A stretch of 64,000 nt of DNA, taken from contig NZ_PPED02000003.1 of the NCBI RefSeq assembly GCF_002899825.2, positions 328,263 to 392,262 on the forward strand. The letters are read 5' to 3'. Below are positions 53,811-61,192 of this stretch, piece by piece (position 1 is the first letter of the stretch; each line of letters begins with the position of its first letter). The notes under the pieces were generated by a model. That model ran no database searches. It saw only the letters and a program-made list of their open reading frames with translations, and had not been told where the DNA came from. Source of the stretch: Chryseobacterium phosphatilyticum (GTDB lineage Bacteria > Bacteroidota > Bacteroidia > Flavobacteriales > Weeksellaceae). The translations under genes and the position numbers were made by a program.

Positions 53811-54515
53811 TTACATTAAAAAAGCAATTACTGTTATCATTGTACAAATGATAAGCGCTGTTAAAATTAAAAGCCAGCCCCCCAATGAAGTCCCTTTTTT
53901 ATTGACCTCCCATGTATTTGGATCAATAGAGAAGCTTTTGAGAGCCATGGGATCTATTGTTAAATCAGAACGGAAAACAGAGATTCCATGTAGAAAATGA
54001 GCGTATAAAGGACCTTTATTTTTAACGACACGAAGAGAGAGATTCATATCGATACGTCTTACTGCTTTTTCCTTTTTATCCGGCTTTACAGTGACCTCAA
54101 GTAACGGAGCAATGCTTCCTCCCACAGGTGTTACTGTGAACACATCAAAATTTTGGTTTGAGACCTCAAGTTCTGTATAAAGAATTTGATCTGTAATCTC
54201 ATTTTTGGCATTATAAAACAGAAGTCCACGATCATCAACAACGATATAGCAGGCATTTTTTTTTCTCTTCATAATGTAAAAGTTAACCGCAGGAACTAAA
54301 ATCAGAAGTGAAACTCCCCAGCAGACTAACGCAGGATAAAATACCTGATCCCATCCTCTTTTATAAATTCCGTAAACAGGTCCCAGTACAAAAAAAATAA
54401 ATAATGAAAAGAGGAGTCCGAACAATGTCAGATTCAGGACAAGAGTAGAAAACCTGTGGATCGTAGATTCAACAGTCGGAAATGGAAATTTTGTCTTGGG
54501 CTGGGTAATATTCAT
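53811..54515 (-). CDS. Membrane protein of unknown function, paralogue B
   Basis: First gene of the pair; 234 residues with two N-terminal helices (about 28-48 and 60-80), a soluble domain (about 88-205) carrying YIVVDDRGLLFYNAKNEITD and ILYTELEVSN, and a C-terminal helix (about 212-233). It is about the same size and layout as the paralogue at 53097. N-terminal 20 residues are Pro/Lys-rich without signal peptide, so the N-terminus is likely cytoplasmic. Function unknown. It is divergent from the CPBP protease gene. Confidence 0.78.
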   Translation of the reverse strand: MNITQPKTKFPFPTVESTIHRFSTLVLNLTLFGLLFSLFIFFVLGPVYGIYKRGWDQVFYPALVCWGVSLLILVPAVNFYIMKRKKNACYIVVDDRGLLFYNAKNEITDQILYTELEVSNQNFDVFTVTPVGGSIAPLLEVTVKPDKKEKAVRRIDMNLSLRVVKNKGPLYAHFLHGISVFRSDLTIDPMALKSFSIDPNTWEVNKKGTSLGGWLLILTALIICTMITVIAFLM

Positions 54516-54550
54516 GGCAGAGGAGCGAATTTAAGTATTTTCTTTTTTAG

Positions 54551-54581
54551 TTGCCTGTGGCATTCAAAAAAATTATCTTTG
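54551..54581 (+). promoter_or_regulatory. Promoter of CPBP protease-rdgB operon
   Basis: TTG (54551-54553), 20 nt, TATCTTTG (54574-54581): an exact match to the Bacteroidota consensus. A start near 54587 leaves a leader of about 22 nt. Confidence 0.7.
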
Positions 54582-54609
54582 TTTTCAATTAAATTTTACA
54601 GAGAAAAGC

Positions 54610-55440
54610 ATGGAAAATAGCAAATACCCGAAATTTACTTTTACATGGTGGGGTGCTGTTACTTTGGTGGTGGGATTATTTATAGGAACAATGGCTGTTT
54701 CTTTATTCAGTCTCTTTTGGAAAGTTACTTTCAGAGAAAACCTTGAACTTAAAGATTGGTTTTTTATGCTGGCGAATTCTGCAGGCTTTCTGGCTGCTAT
54801 TGCCTTTTTTGACTATTTCATCGTAAGACGTACCACAGGGAAAAAATTGAGCTTCAACCTGTCATCAGTTAATTTCTATACTTACTTATTGATTTTTCCA
54901 ATGATGGCCGGAATGATGTTTATTTCAGAATTTGTGACTTCTCTGATTCCGACGACTGGCCCTTTTTTCGGTGACTTTTATGAATATTTTACCAGACTGA
55001 TGGATCAGTTGACTGACGATCCGGTTGTAATGATTGTCATGACAGCCCTTCTGGCTCCTGTTTTTGAAGAAATTATCTTTAGAGGAATTATTCAAAAAGG
55101 ATTAATAAATAAAGGAGTACAACCATGGAAGGCAATTTTATATGCTTCCATAATTTTTGGCGTAGTACATGGCAATCCATGGCAGTTTATCAGTGCTGTG
55201 ATGCTGGGATGTGTACTGGGACTGGTATATTATAAAACAAAATCCTTACTGATGCCGATATTACTGCACGGATTTAATAATCTTGTACTGTCATTATTGG
55301 TTCTTTACGGTAAACAAGATAGTTTTGCAAAAGCGTTTCATGTTTCAGAATGGCTGGTACTTACTACAGGTATTGTGCTTTTTTCCCTGTTCTATTATCT
55401 TTTTATGAAAAGATATAAAGTTCATTATGCTGAAATGTAA
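54610..55440 (+). CDS. CPBP family intramembrane metalloprotease
   Basis: Rce1/CAAX-type intramembrane protease of 276 residues with about seven hydrophobic helices. The Abi/CPBP active-site motifs are intact: EEIIFRG (about 155-161), FGVVHGNPWQF (about 187-197, catalytic His), and HGFNN (about 222-226). Bacterial members act in peptide maturation, signalling or immunity to bacteriocins; the substrate here is unknown. It has its own consensus promoter and the RdgB gene follows closely, so they may be co-transcribed. Confidence 0.93.
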   Translation: MENSKYPKFTFTWWGAVTLVVGLFIGTMAVSLFSLFWKVTFRENLELKDWFFMLANSAGFLAAIAFFDYFIVRRTTGKKLSFNLSSVNFYTYLLIFPMMAGMMFISEFVTSLIPTTGPFFGDFYEYFTRLMDQLTDDPVVMIVMTALLAPVFEEIIFRGIIQKGLINKGVQPWKAILYASIIFGVVHGNPWQFISAVMLGCVLGLVYYKTKSLLMPILLHGFNNLVLSLLVLYGKQDSFAKAFHVSEWLVLTTGIVLFSLFYYLFMKRYKVHYAEM

Positions 55441-55483
55441 AAACGATCTGAGCTAAAAAATAAAATTGAAAATGAATATAGAC

Positions 55484-56059
55484 ATGGAATTATTGGTAGC
55501 CACACACAATGAGCATAAAAAAGAGGAAATCCAACAAATTTTAGGAAATGAGTGTATTGTAAAAAGCCTTACGGATTACAATATTCATGAAGAGATTGTA
55601 GAAGATGGAGATTCTTTTCATGCCAATGCTTTGATTAAAGCAAAATATTGTTTTGAAAAGACAGGAGTTCCAAGTTTAGGTGACGATAGTGGTCTGGTCG
55701 TTGAATCTTTGGACGGAAGACCCGGGATATTTTCTGCCCGTTATGCAGGAGATCATGATTTTGCTAAAAACATTGAAAAAGTCCTGGAGGAGATGCAGGG
55801 TATAGAAAATAGAAAAGCTTACTTTGTTACCGTTTTATGCTATTATGATGAAAATGGAGCTCAGTATTTTGAAGGTAGGGTTCATGGAAATTTATTGACT
55901 GAAAACAAAGGATTCAAAGGCTTTGGATATGATCCTATTTTTGTTCCGGAAGGACACGATAAAACTTTTGCGGAAATGGATCCTGAAGATAAAAACAAGA
56001 TAAGCCACCGTAAACAGGCACTGGATTTGTTTATGGATTTTCTGAAAGTAACAGATTAA
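55484..56059 (+). CDS. rdgB: XTP/dITP pyrophosphatase (RdgB/HAM1)
   Basis: Hydrolyses non-canonical purine NTPs (dITP, XTP) to monophosphates, cleaning the nucleotide pool. With the start at the ATG at 55484 it is 191 residues, beginning MELLVATHNEHKKEEI, the usual family N-terminus; an ATG at 55472 and a TTG at 55466 are in-frame alternatives. Active-site motifs: SLGDDSGLVVESLDGRPGIFS (split as SLGDDSGLVV and LDGRPGIFSARYAG, about 66-86), GFGYDPIFVP (about 144-153), and ISHRKQAL near the end. It follows the CPBP protease gene by about 43 bp. Confidence 0.94.
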   Translation: MELLVATHNEHKKEEIQQILGNECIVKSLTDYNIHEEIVEDGDSFHANALIKAKYCFEKTGVPSLGDDSGLVVESLDGRPGIFSARYAGDHDFAKNIEKVLEEMQGIENRKAYFVTVLCYYDENGAQYFEGRVHGNLLTENKGFKGFGYDPIFVPEGHDKTFAEMDPEDKNKISHRKQALDLFMDFLKVTD

Positions 56060-56155
56060 AAAATCCACTATAATAGATAATAATTCCCCCTTTTGTAAGA
56101 GATCAGGCTCTCATTTGATGCGATGGCTTAGTCTTCTTTCTGATTAAATTTGTTG

Positions 56156-56163
56156 TACATTTG
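56156..56163 (+). promoter_or_regulatory. -7 box of rnz
   Basis: TACATTTG lies 19 bp before the TTG start of rnz. A second match, TAAATTTG, is at 56145-56152. No clear -33 TTG is found at 19-21 nt. Confidence 0.45.
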
Positions 56164-56181
56164 TTACACTAAACTATTGAT

Positions 56182-57096
56182 TTGAGTACTTATTTAACAA
56201 TATTAGGTTTTAATTCGGCAATTCCGACCATCAATACTTCTCCTACGGCGCAGCTGTTGGAAATGGAAGAAAGACATTTTCTTATTGATTGTGGAGAAGG
56301 AACACAAGTTCAGCTTAGAAAAGCAAAAGCCAGATTTTCAAAAATCAACCATATTTTTATTTCCCATCTTCATGGAGATCATTGTTTTGGACTGCCAGGA
56401 CTTATTGCTTCTTTCCGACTTCTGGGAAGAGAAAATCCTTTGCATGTGTATGGCCCGAAAGGAATAAAAAAAATGTTGGAAACCATTTTTCAAATTACAG
56501 AAACACACCGTGGTTTTGAAGTGGTTTATCATGAGCTGGATAAAGATTATTCTGAAAAAATTTATGAAGACAACAGGGTGGAGGTGTACACCATTCCTTT
56601 AGATCACAGAATTTATTGTAACGGTTATCTGTTTAAGGAAAAACCAAAAGACAGGCACCTTAATATGAAGGAAATCGCTAAGTACAGTGAAATTGAAACC
56701 TGTGACTATCATAATATAAAAGCAGGAAAAGATTTTGTATTGAGTGATGGATATGTTCTCAAAAATGAAGTGTTAACTGTTGAACCGGCTCCTTCGGTAT
56801 CTTATGCTTTTTGCAGTGATACACGCTATCTGGAAAGTGTAATCCCGATTATTAAAAATGTCACAGTGCTATATCACGAATCTACTTTTTTGCATGATTT
56901 GAAAGAAATGGCAGACTATACAGGACATACCACAGCTTTGGAAGCGGCTACTATTGCTCAAAAAGCTCAGGTAGGAAAATTAATTTTAGGACATTTTTCC
57001 AACCGATATGCAGACCTTACGGTTTTTACTGATGAAGCAAGAAATATTTTTCCAAATTCGTTTTTACCAAAGGCTTTGGAGAGTGTAAAAATTTAA
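56182..57096 (+). CDS. rnz: Ribonuclease Z
   Basis: Zinc endonuclease that matures the 3' end of pre-tRNA. The 304-residue metallo-beta-lactamase protein has the motif SHLHGDHCFGLPG with H62, H64, D66, H67, and later metal ligands in CSDTRY (about 213-218) and GHFSNRY (about 272-278). Length fits the long bacterial form. The start is TTG: an in-frame stop lies four codons upstream and the fold begins immediately (YLTILGFNSAIPT). It overlaps the next gene by one base (TAATG). Confidence 0.95.
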   Translation: MSTYLTILGFNSAIPTINTSPTAQLLEMEERHFLIDCGEGTQVQLRKAKARFSKINHIFISHLHGDHCFGLPGLIASFRLLGRENPLHVYGPKGIKKMLETIFQITETHRGFEVVYHELDKDYSEKIYEDNRVEVYTIPLDHRIYCNGYLFKEKPKDRHLNMKEIAKYSEIETCDYHNIKAGKDFVLSDGYVLKNEVLTVEPAPSVSYAFCSDTRYLESVIPIIKNVTVLYHESTFLHDLKEMADYTGHTTALEAATIAQKAQVGKLILGHFSNRYADLTVFTDEARNIFPNSFLPKALESVKI

Positions 57097-57872
57097 TGAT
57101 TATGTTGAAGTTTGAAGAGTTAAGAAGTTTTCTGAATGAAAAGGCTGATCAATATAATGCTCCTGATTTTATTGAAAATGATCCCATACAGATTCCTCAT
57201 CGTTTCTCCTTAAAACAAGATATTGAAATCGCCGGGTTTCTGGCTGCAACAATTTCCTGGGGAAACAGAAAGTCAATCATTAAGTCTGCAGATAAAATGC
57301 TTGATATTATGGGAAACTCACCCTATGATTTTGTTTTGAATTATTCAGAAAAGGATTTGGAAAAGTTACACGATAAAAGTATTCACAGAACTTTTAACGG
57401 AGAGGATTTTTCTTATTTTGTAAGACAGTTCAACAAGATTTATAAAGAAAATGAAAGTCTGGAAAATTTATTTGAAGTAAACGATCCCGAAAATAATTTT
57501 TTTCATGCCATTGAACGGTTTAGAAGTAACTTTCTGGAAACTGAAAAACACAGAAGTCATAAGCATATAAGCTCTCCTTACAAGAATTCCTCGTCAAAAA
57601 GAATTATCATGTTTCTGAGATGGATGGTTCGTAAAGATAAACGAGGAGTAGATTTTGGAATCTGGGAAAATATAGATCAAAAATACCTGTCAATTCCTTT
57701 AGATGTACATACAGGAAATATTTCCCGAAAATTAGGACTGGTTTCAAGAGCGCAAAATGACTGGAAGACTGTAGAAGAACTGGATGTGTCCATTAGAAAG
57801 TTTGATGAAAATGATCCGGCAAAATATGATTTTGCATTGTTTGGATTAGGAGTGACGAAGGAATTATTATAA
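57096..57872 (+). CDS. TIGR02757 family protein
   Basis: Conserved protein of 258 residues found widely in Bacteroidota and some Firmicutes; function not established. Recognisable motifs: DPIQIPHRFSLKQDIEIAGFLAATISWGNR (shown in part), SPYKNSSSKRIIMFLRWMVRKD, and IPLDVHTGNISRKLGL. The basic, His/Asp-rich core is compatible with a helical DNA-glycosylase-like (HhH-type) fold, as has been suggested for the family (inference). It begins inside the last base of rnz, so it is translationally coupled to it. Confidence 0.88.
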   Translation: MIMLKFEELRSFLNEKADQYNAPDFIENDPIQIPHRFSLKQDIEIAGFLAATISWGNRKSIIKSADKMLDIMGNSPYDFVLNYSEKDLEKLHDKSIHRTFNGEDFSYFVRQFNKIYKENESLENLFEVNDPENNFFHAIERFRSNFLETEKHRSHKHISSPYKNSSSKRIIMFLRWMVRKDKRGVDFGIWENIDQKYLSIPLDVHTGNISRKLGLVSRAQNDWKTVEELDVSIRKFDENDPAKYDFALFGLGVTKELL

Positions 57873-57884
57873 AAAGCAAAGCGG

Positions 57885-58442
57885 ATGAAAAAATATAATG
57901 AGAAAACAGAAGTACTGGAAAAAATAGCAGACAGTATCACCTCATGGATAGGCTCTATTCAATCCCTGATTGTACATACCCTGCTTTTTCTGACTTCATT
58001 TTTACTTCCTATGGTAAATCTGGTGTCGTTTGATAAAATGCTACTTATCCTTACCACGGTACTTTCTCTGGAGGCTATTTATCTTGCCATTTTTATTCAG
58101 ATGTCTGTCAATAAGAGTCACGAAAAAATTGAAGATATTCAGGAAGATATTGAAGAAATCAGTGAAGATATTGAAGATATTCAGGAAGATATCGAAGAGA
58201 TCAGTGAAGACATTGAAGAGATCAGTGAGGATATTGAGGAGATCAATGAAGATATTGAAGACATTCAGGAAGATATTGAAGAGATCAATGACGATGAAGA
58301 TGAAGAGCACCACAATGAAAGAGCAAAAAACGTAATACTCAAAAGCAATGTGAGTTCAAATAAAAACGAAATAAAATCTCTAAAGGATATTATCAGTAAG
58401 CTACAGGATGAGATCGAGCAGCTGAAAAAAGACGAGAATTAA
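57885..58442 (+). CDS. DUF1003-like membrane protein with acidic isoleucine heptad repeat
   Basis: The 185-residue protein has a short N-terminal helix, two transmembrane helices (about 25-45 and 49-70; LLILTTVLSLEAIYLAIFIQ is typical of DUF1003), then eight perfect heptads (82-137) of the form I-E-(D/E)-I-(Q/S/N)-(E/D)-D, and a second helical region (about 150-182; IKSLKDIISKLQDEIEQLKK). Ile fills both a and d positions and nearly all others are acidic, predicting an uninterrupted coiled coil projecting into the cytoplasm. It lies 12 bp after the TIGR02757 gene. DUF1003 function is not known. Confidence 0.85.
   Translation: MKKYNEKTEVLEKIADSITSWIGSIQSLIVHTLLFLTSFLLPMVNLVSFDKMLLILTTVLSLEAIYLAIFIQMSVNKSHEKIEDIQEDIEEISEDIEDIQEDIEEISEDIEEISEDIEEINEDIEDIQEDIEEINDDEDEEHHNERAKNVILKSNVSSNKNEIKSLKDIISKLQDEIEQLKKDEN
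58128..58295 (+). repeat. 21-bp tandem repeat (8 units) inside DUF1003-like gene
   Basis: Eight consecutive 21-bp units (core ATTGAAGATATTCAGGAAGAT and variants) each encode one heptad. No copy breaks frame. Copy number may vary among strains. Confidence 0.9.
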
Positions 58443-58490
58443 AAAAAATAACGGAGATATATTATTTTGACAAAGTACTAAAAACAGATC

Positions 58491-58512
58491 TTTTTATATG
58501 GGTCTGTTTTTT
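58491..58512 (+). terminator. Terminator after rnz operon
   Basis: AAAACAGATC / GGTCTGTTTT stem (one G-T pair) followed by a T run. Confidence 0.82.
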
Positions 58513-58635
58513 ATTTGTAAAATTTTATCTATTTTTTTTGTGAAAAAGATAAAAATAAAAAACTTTTGTTGAGGATGATTGTCTAAAAATGAACTTAAAT
58601 GGTCTTTTAGCTTAAAATGTTACAGATAATTTTGT

Positions 58636-58643
58636 TACATTTG
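58636..58643 (+). promoter_or_regulatory. -7 box of first anchor L adhesin
   Basis: TACATTTG fits TAnnTTTG and lies 17 bp before the ATG, giving a leader of about 11 nt. Confidence 0.5.
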
Positions 58644-58659
58644 AGCAAATGAAAACAAA

Positions 58660-61023
58660 ATGTTAAACTATAGATTAAAAAACTACTTTTTTCTTTTAAT
58701 ATTTTTATTGGCTTCTGCTTCTGTATTTTCACAAGGCGTTCGTAACAGAAAGGTTTCAAAATCAAAACCTTCTGCGGAAAGCCTGAGAGCAGGAGCATTT
58801 ATAGATGTAAATGTAGCTTCCTATACCCCTTCTGGGTTTTCTCCGGCACAGCTTGTTACAGATGTTCTGATCAATGGGGGCTCTACCTGTACGACGGCTA
58901 GTGTAACCAATGTTACGGTAAGTCCCAATCACGCAGCAGATAATACCAATAGATTTTGGGGATACTTTAATAAAGGGACAACTAATTTTCCTTTTACAGA
59001 CGGAATTGTATTGACAACAGGACATGCGAAAGAAGCTGGAAATTCTTTTATAAGCATGGCAAGTAAAAGTGTAGGTACCGGAAGTGATGCCGATCTTGTG
59101 GCGGCTACTGGTAATACTTCTACATTAAATGATGCTGTAGCTCTGGAATTTGATTTCGTTCCCAATTCAACTCAGGTTAAATTTAACTATATATTTGCTT
59201 CTGAGGAATATGAGCCGACAAACGATTATCCATGCAGTGGATTCTCTGATGCCTTTGCACTTTTACTAAAGAAGGCGGGTGATCCTACCTATACCAATTT
59301 GGCAATATTACCAGGAACAGCAGGGCCGGTGAGTGTAACGAATATTGTACCCGGAGGAAGTTTGTTTTCCTGTGGACCTATTAATGCCACTTATTTTGCT
59401 GGAATGAACGATCCTCACCTTCAGGTCAATTACTATGGGAGAACTATTCCGTTGACAGCTGTTGCGGATGTGATCCCGGGACAGACCTATCACTTTAAAA
59501 TGGTTTTAGCAGATGCTATAGATACAGGGCATGATTCAGCTGTCTTCCTGGAAGGAGGCTCTTTTGATATTGGGATTAAAATTGTGGACGAAGCAGGAGC
59601 TACGTTACCGGGTAGTATTAATATGTGTGACAATACCCCAAAAGTGTTAAAAGCACAGGTAGCTACAATTCCGGGGATGACTTTCCAATGGTATAAAAAC
59701 GGGGTTCTGATTCCGGGAGCCACCAACGCTACCTATACCGCTACAGCACCAGGAGTATATACTGTAAAAGTGATGATTCCGGGAAATAACTGTCCGGGCG
59801 AAGCTTCTATTACCATTGTCGGAGGAACAAGTCCTACTGTGCATGATGCAACGCTTAAGCTTTGTTCAACTCCGGATCTTACAACCTTTAATTTAGAAGA
59901 CGCAAAGCCTCTGATCAGCACAACGATGGGAGCGGTGTTTAAGTTTTATGCAAATCAGGCAGATGCTCTGGCTCAAAATAACAGCAATATTACCAATCTG
60001 ACAAATTATAGCGGAACAGATGGACAAGTATTATATGTGCTTGTTTCTAACGGTGCTTTTTGTAGCAAAATTGCTACTTTGACTTTAAGGAAAGAAGAAA
60101 CTCCGGTTGCAAAAATTACGGCGCCGAGGTTGAAGATTTGTGTAGGGGAGTCATTACTTTTAACGGCTTCCGGAGGTGTGACCTATCAATGGGGAGATTC
60201 TTCCAGTACAGGAGGAATCAGAACTGTAAATCCAACTCAGACAACAACCTATACTGTATATGCGATTGGAGCACAAGGGTGTAAATCATTACAGCCGGCG
60301 CGTATCACGATTGAAGTAATTCCTGCTATTGTTTCCGGTGTGAAAGGTGGATATATCTGTAAAGGAGATAAGATTCTTCTGGATGCCGGCTCCGGACCAG
60401 GTTATACCTATCAGTGGAGTACAGGAGAAACAACCCAGACCATCACTGTTGATACTCCTGGAGAATACTCTGTAAATATTAGCAATGGAATATGCTCCAA
60501 AGAATTTAAAGCACAGGTTATTCAGGCGGTTATTCCACAAATTATAAAAGTTGATTACAATGATAAAGGAATGATGGTGCTTACAGCGAATAATCCTAGT
60601 AATGGTGTGCTGGAATACTCTATAGATAACGGGCTCACATGGCAGGGTTCTAATGTATTTACAAATGTACCTCCAAATAAAGTCATTTCTATCCGGGTGA
60701 AGGTTAAATTCACAAGTTGTGAAGGATTCCTTGAATATTTTACATTTGTTATGAGAAATGTGATTACTCCAAATGGCGATAATATTAATGATATTATTGA
60801 TTTCAGAGGAGTGAGTAATTATAAAGATTTTAAAGGTCAGATTTTTGACCGTTACGGAAAAGAAGTATTCAAGGCTGAAAAAATCAGACCCTACTGGGAT
60901 GGTTTTTTCCAGGGTAAACGCCTGCCTACCTCTTCTTATTGGTATCAGTTAACCTTTGAAGATCCTGCGAGTAAGCAGCTTACCATAAAGACAGGATGGA
61001 TCCTTCTCAAGAATATAGAATAA
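58660..61023 (+). CDS. T9SS type B secreted choice-of-anchor L adhesin
   Basis: Large surface or secreted protein of 787 residues with a signal peptide (about 1-25, ending SVFSQ). A choice-of-anchor L domain spans about 50-310 (PFTDGIVLTTGHAKEAGN, FIFASEEYEPTNDYPC in part). Ig-like modules follow (about 320-385, 390-470, 480-550, 555-620), including ICVGESLLLTASGGVTYQW. The C-terminus (about 697-787) is the gliding-motility-associated type B sorting domain: VITPNGDNINDIIDF, FDRYGKEVF, YWDGFFQGKRLPTSSYWYQL in part. It is a paralogue of the next gene. Ligand unknown. Confidence 0.92.
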   Translation: MLNYRLKNYFFLLIFLLASASVFSQGVRNRKVSKSKPSAESLRAGAFIDVNVASYTPSGFSPAQLVTDVLINGGSTCTTASVTNVTVSPNHAADNTNRFWGYFNKGTTNFPFTDGIVLTTGHAKEAGNSFISMASKSVGTGSDADLVAATGNTSTLNDAVALEFDFVPNSTQVKFNYIFASEEYEPTNDYPCSGFSDAFALLLKKAGDPTYTNLAILPGTAGPVSVTNIVPGGSLFSCGPINATYFAGMNDPHLQVNYYGRTIPLTAVADVIPGQTYHFKMVLADAIDTGHDSAVFLEGGSFDIGIKIVDEAGATLPGSINMCDNTPKVLKAQVATIPGMTFQWYKNGVLIPGATNATYTATAPGVYTVKVMIPGNNCPGEASITIVGGTSPTVHDATLKLCSTPDLTTFNLEDAKPLISTTMGAVFKFYANQADALAQNNSNITNLTNYSGTDGQVLYVLVSNGAFCSKIATLTLRKEETPVAKITAPRLKICVGESLLLTASGGVTYQWGDSSSTGGIRTVNPTQTTTYTVYAIGAQGCKSLQPARITIEVIPAIVSGVKGGYICKGDKILLDAGSGPGYTYQWSTGETTQTITVDTPGEYSVNISNGICSKEFKAQVIQAVIPQIIKVDYNDKGMMVLTANNPSNGVLEYSIDNGLTWQGSNVFTNVPPNKVISIRVKVKFTSCEGFLEYFTFVMRNVITPNGDNINDIIDFRGVSNYKDFKGQIFDRYGKEVFKAEKIRPYWDGFFQGKRLPTSSYWYQLTFEDPASKQLTIKTGWILLKNIE

Positions 61024-61038
61024 TTTTAAGATATAATT

Positions 61039-61068
61039 AAAAGACTGACTACTTTGTTAGTCTTTTTT
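61039..61068 (+). terminator. Terminator between anchor L adhesins
   Basis: AAAGACTGAC / GTTAGTCTTT stem with one G-T pair, followed by a T run. Confidence 0.82.
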
Positions 61069-61144
61069 TATTATATTGAAAAAAATTAAGTTGATATTCT
61101 ACGATAAATAAATTTGCGTTAGTAGCAATGTAAATTATATTAAG

Positions 61145-61176
61145 TTGAATTTCAAACAAAAAAAATAGTATTTTTG
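61145..61176 (+). promoter_or_regulatory. Promoter of second anchor L adhesin
   Basis: TTG (61145-61147), 21 nt, TATTTTTG (61169-61176): exact match to the Bacteroidota consensus, 16 bp before the ATG. Confidence 0.65.
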
Positions 61177-61192
61177 TTTAAAATAATATAAA

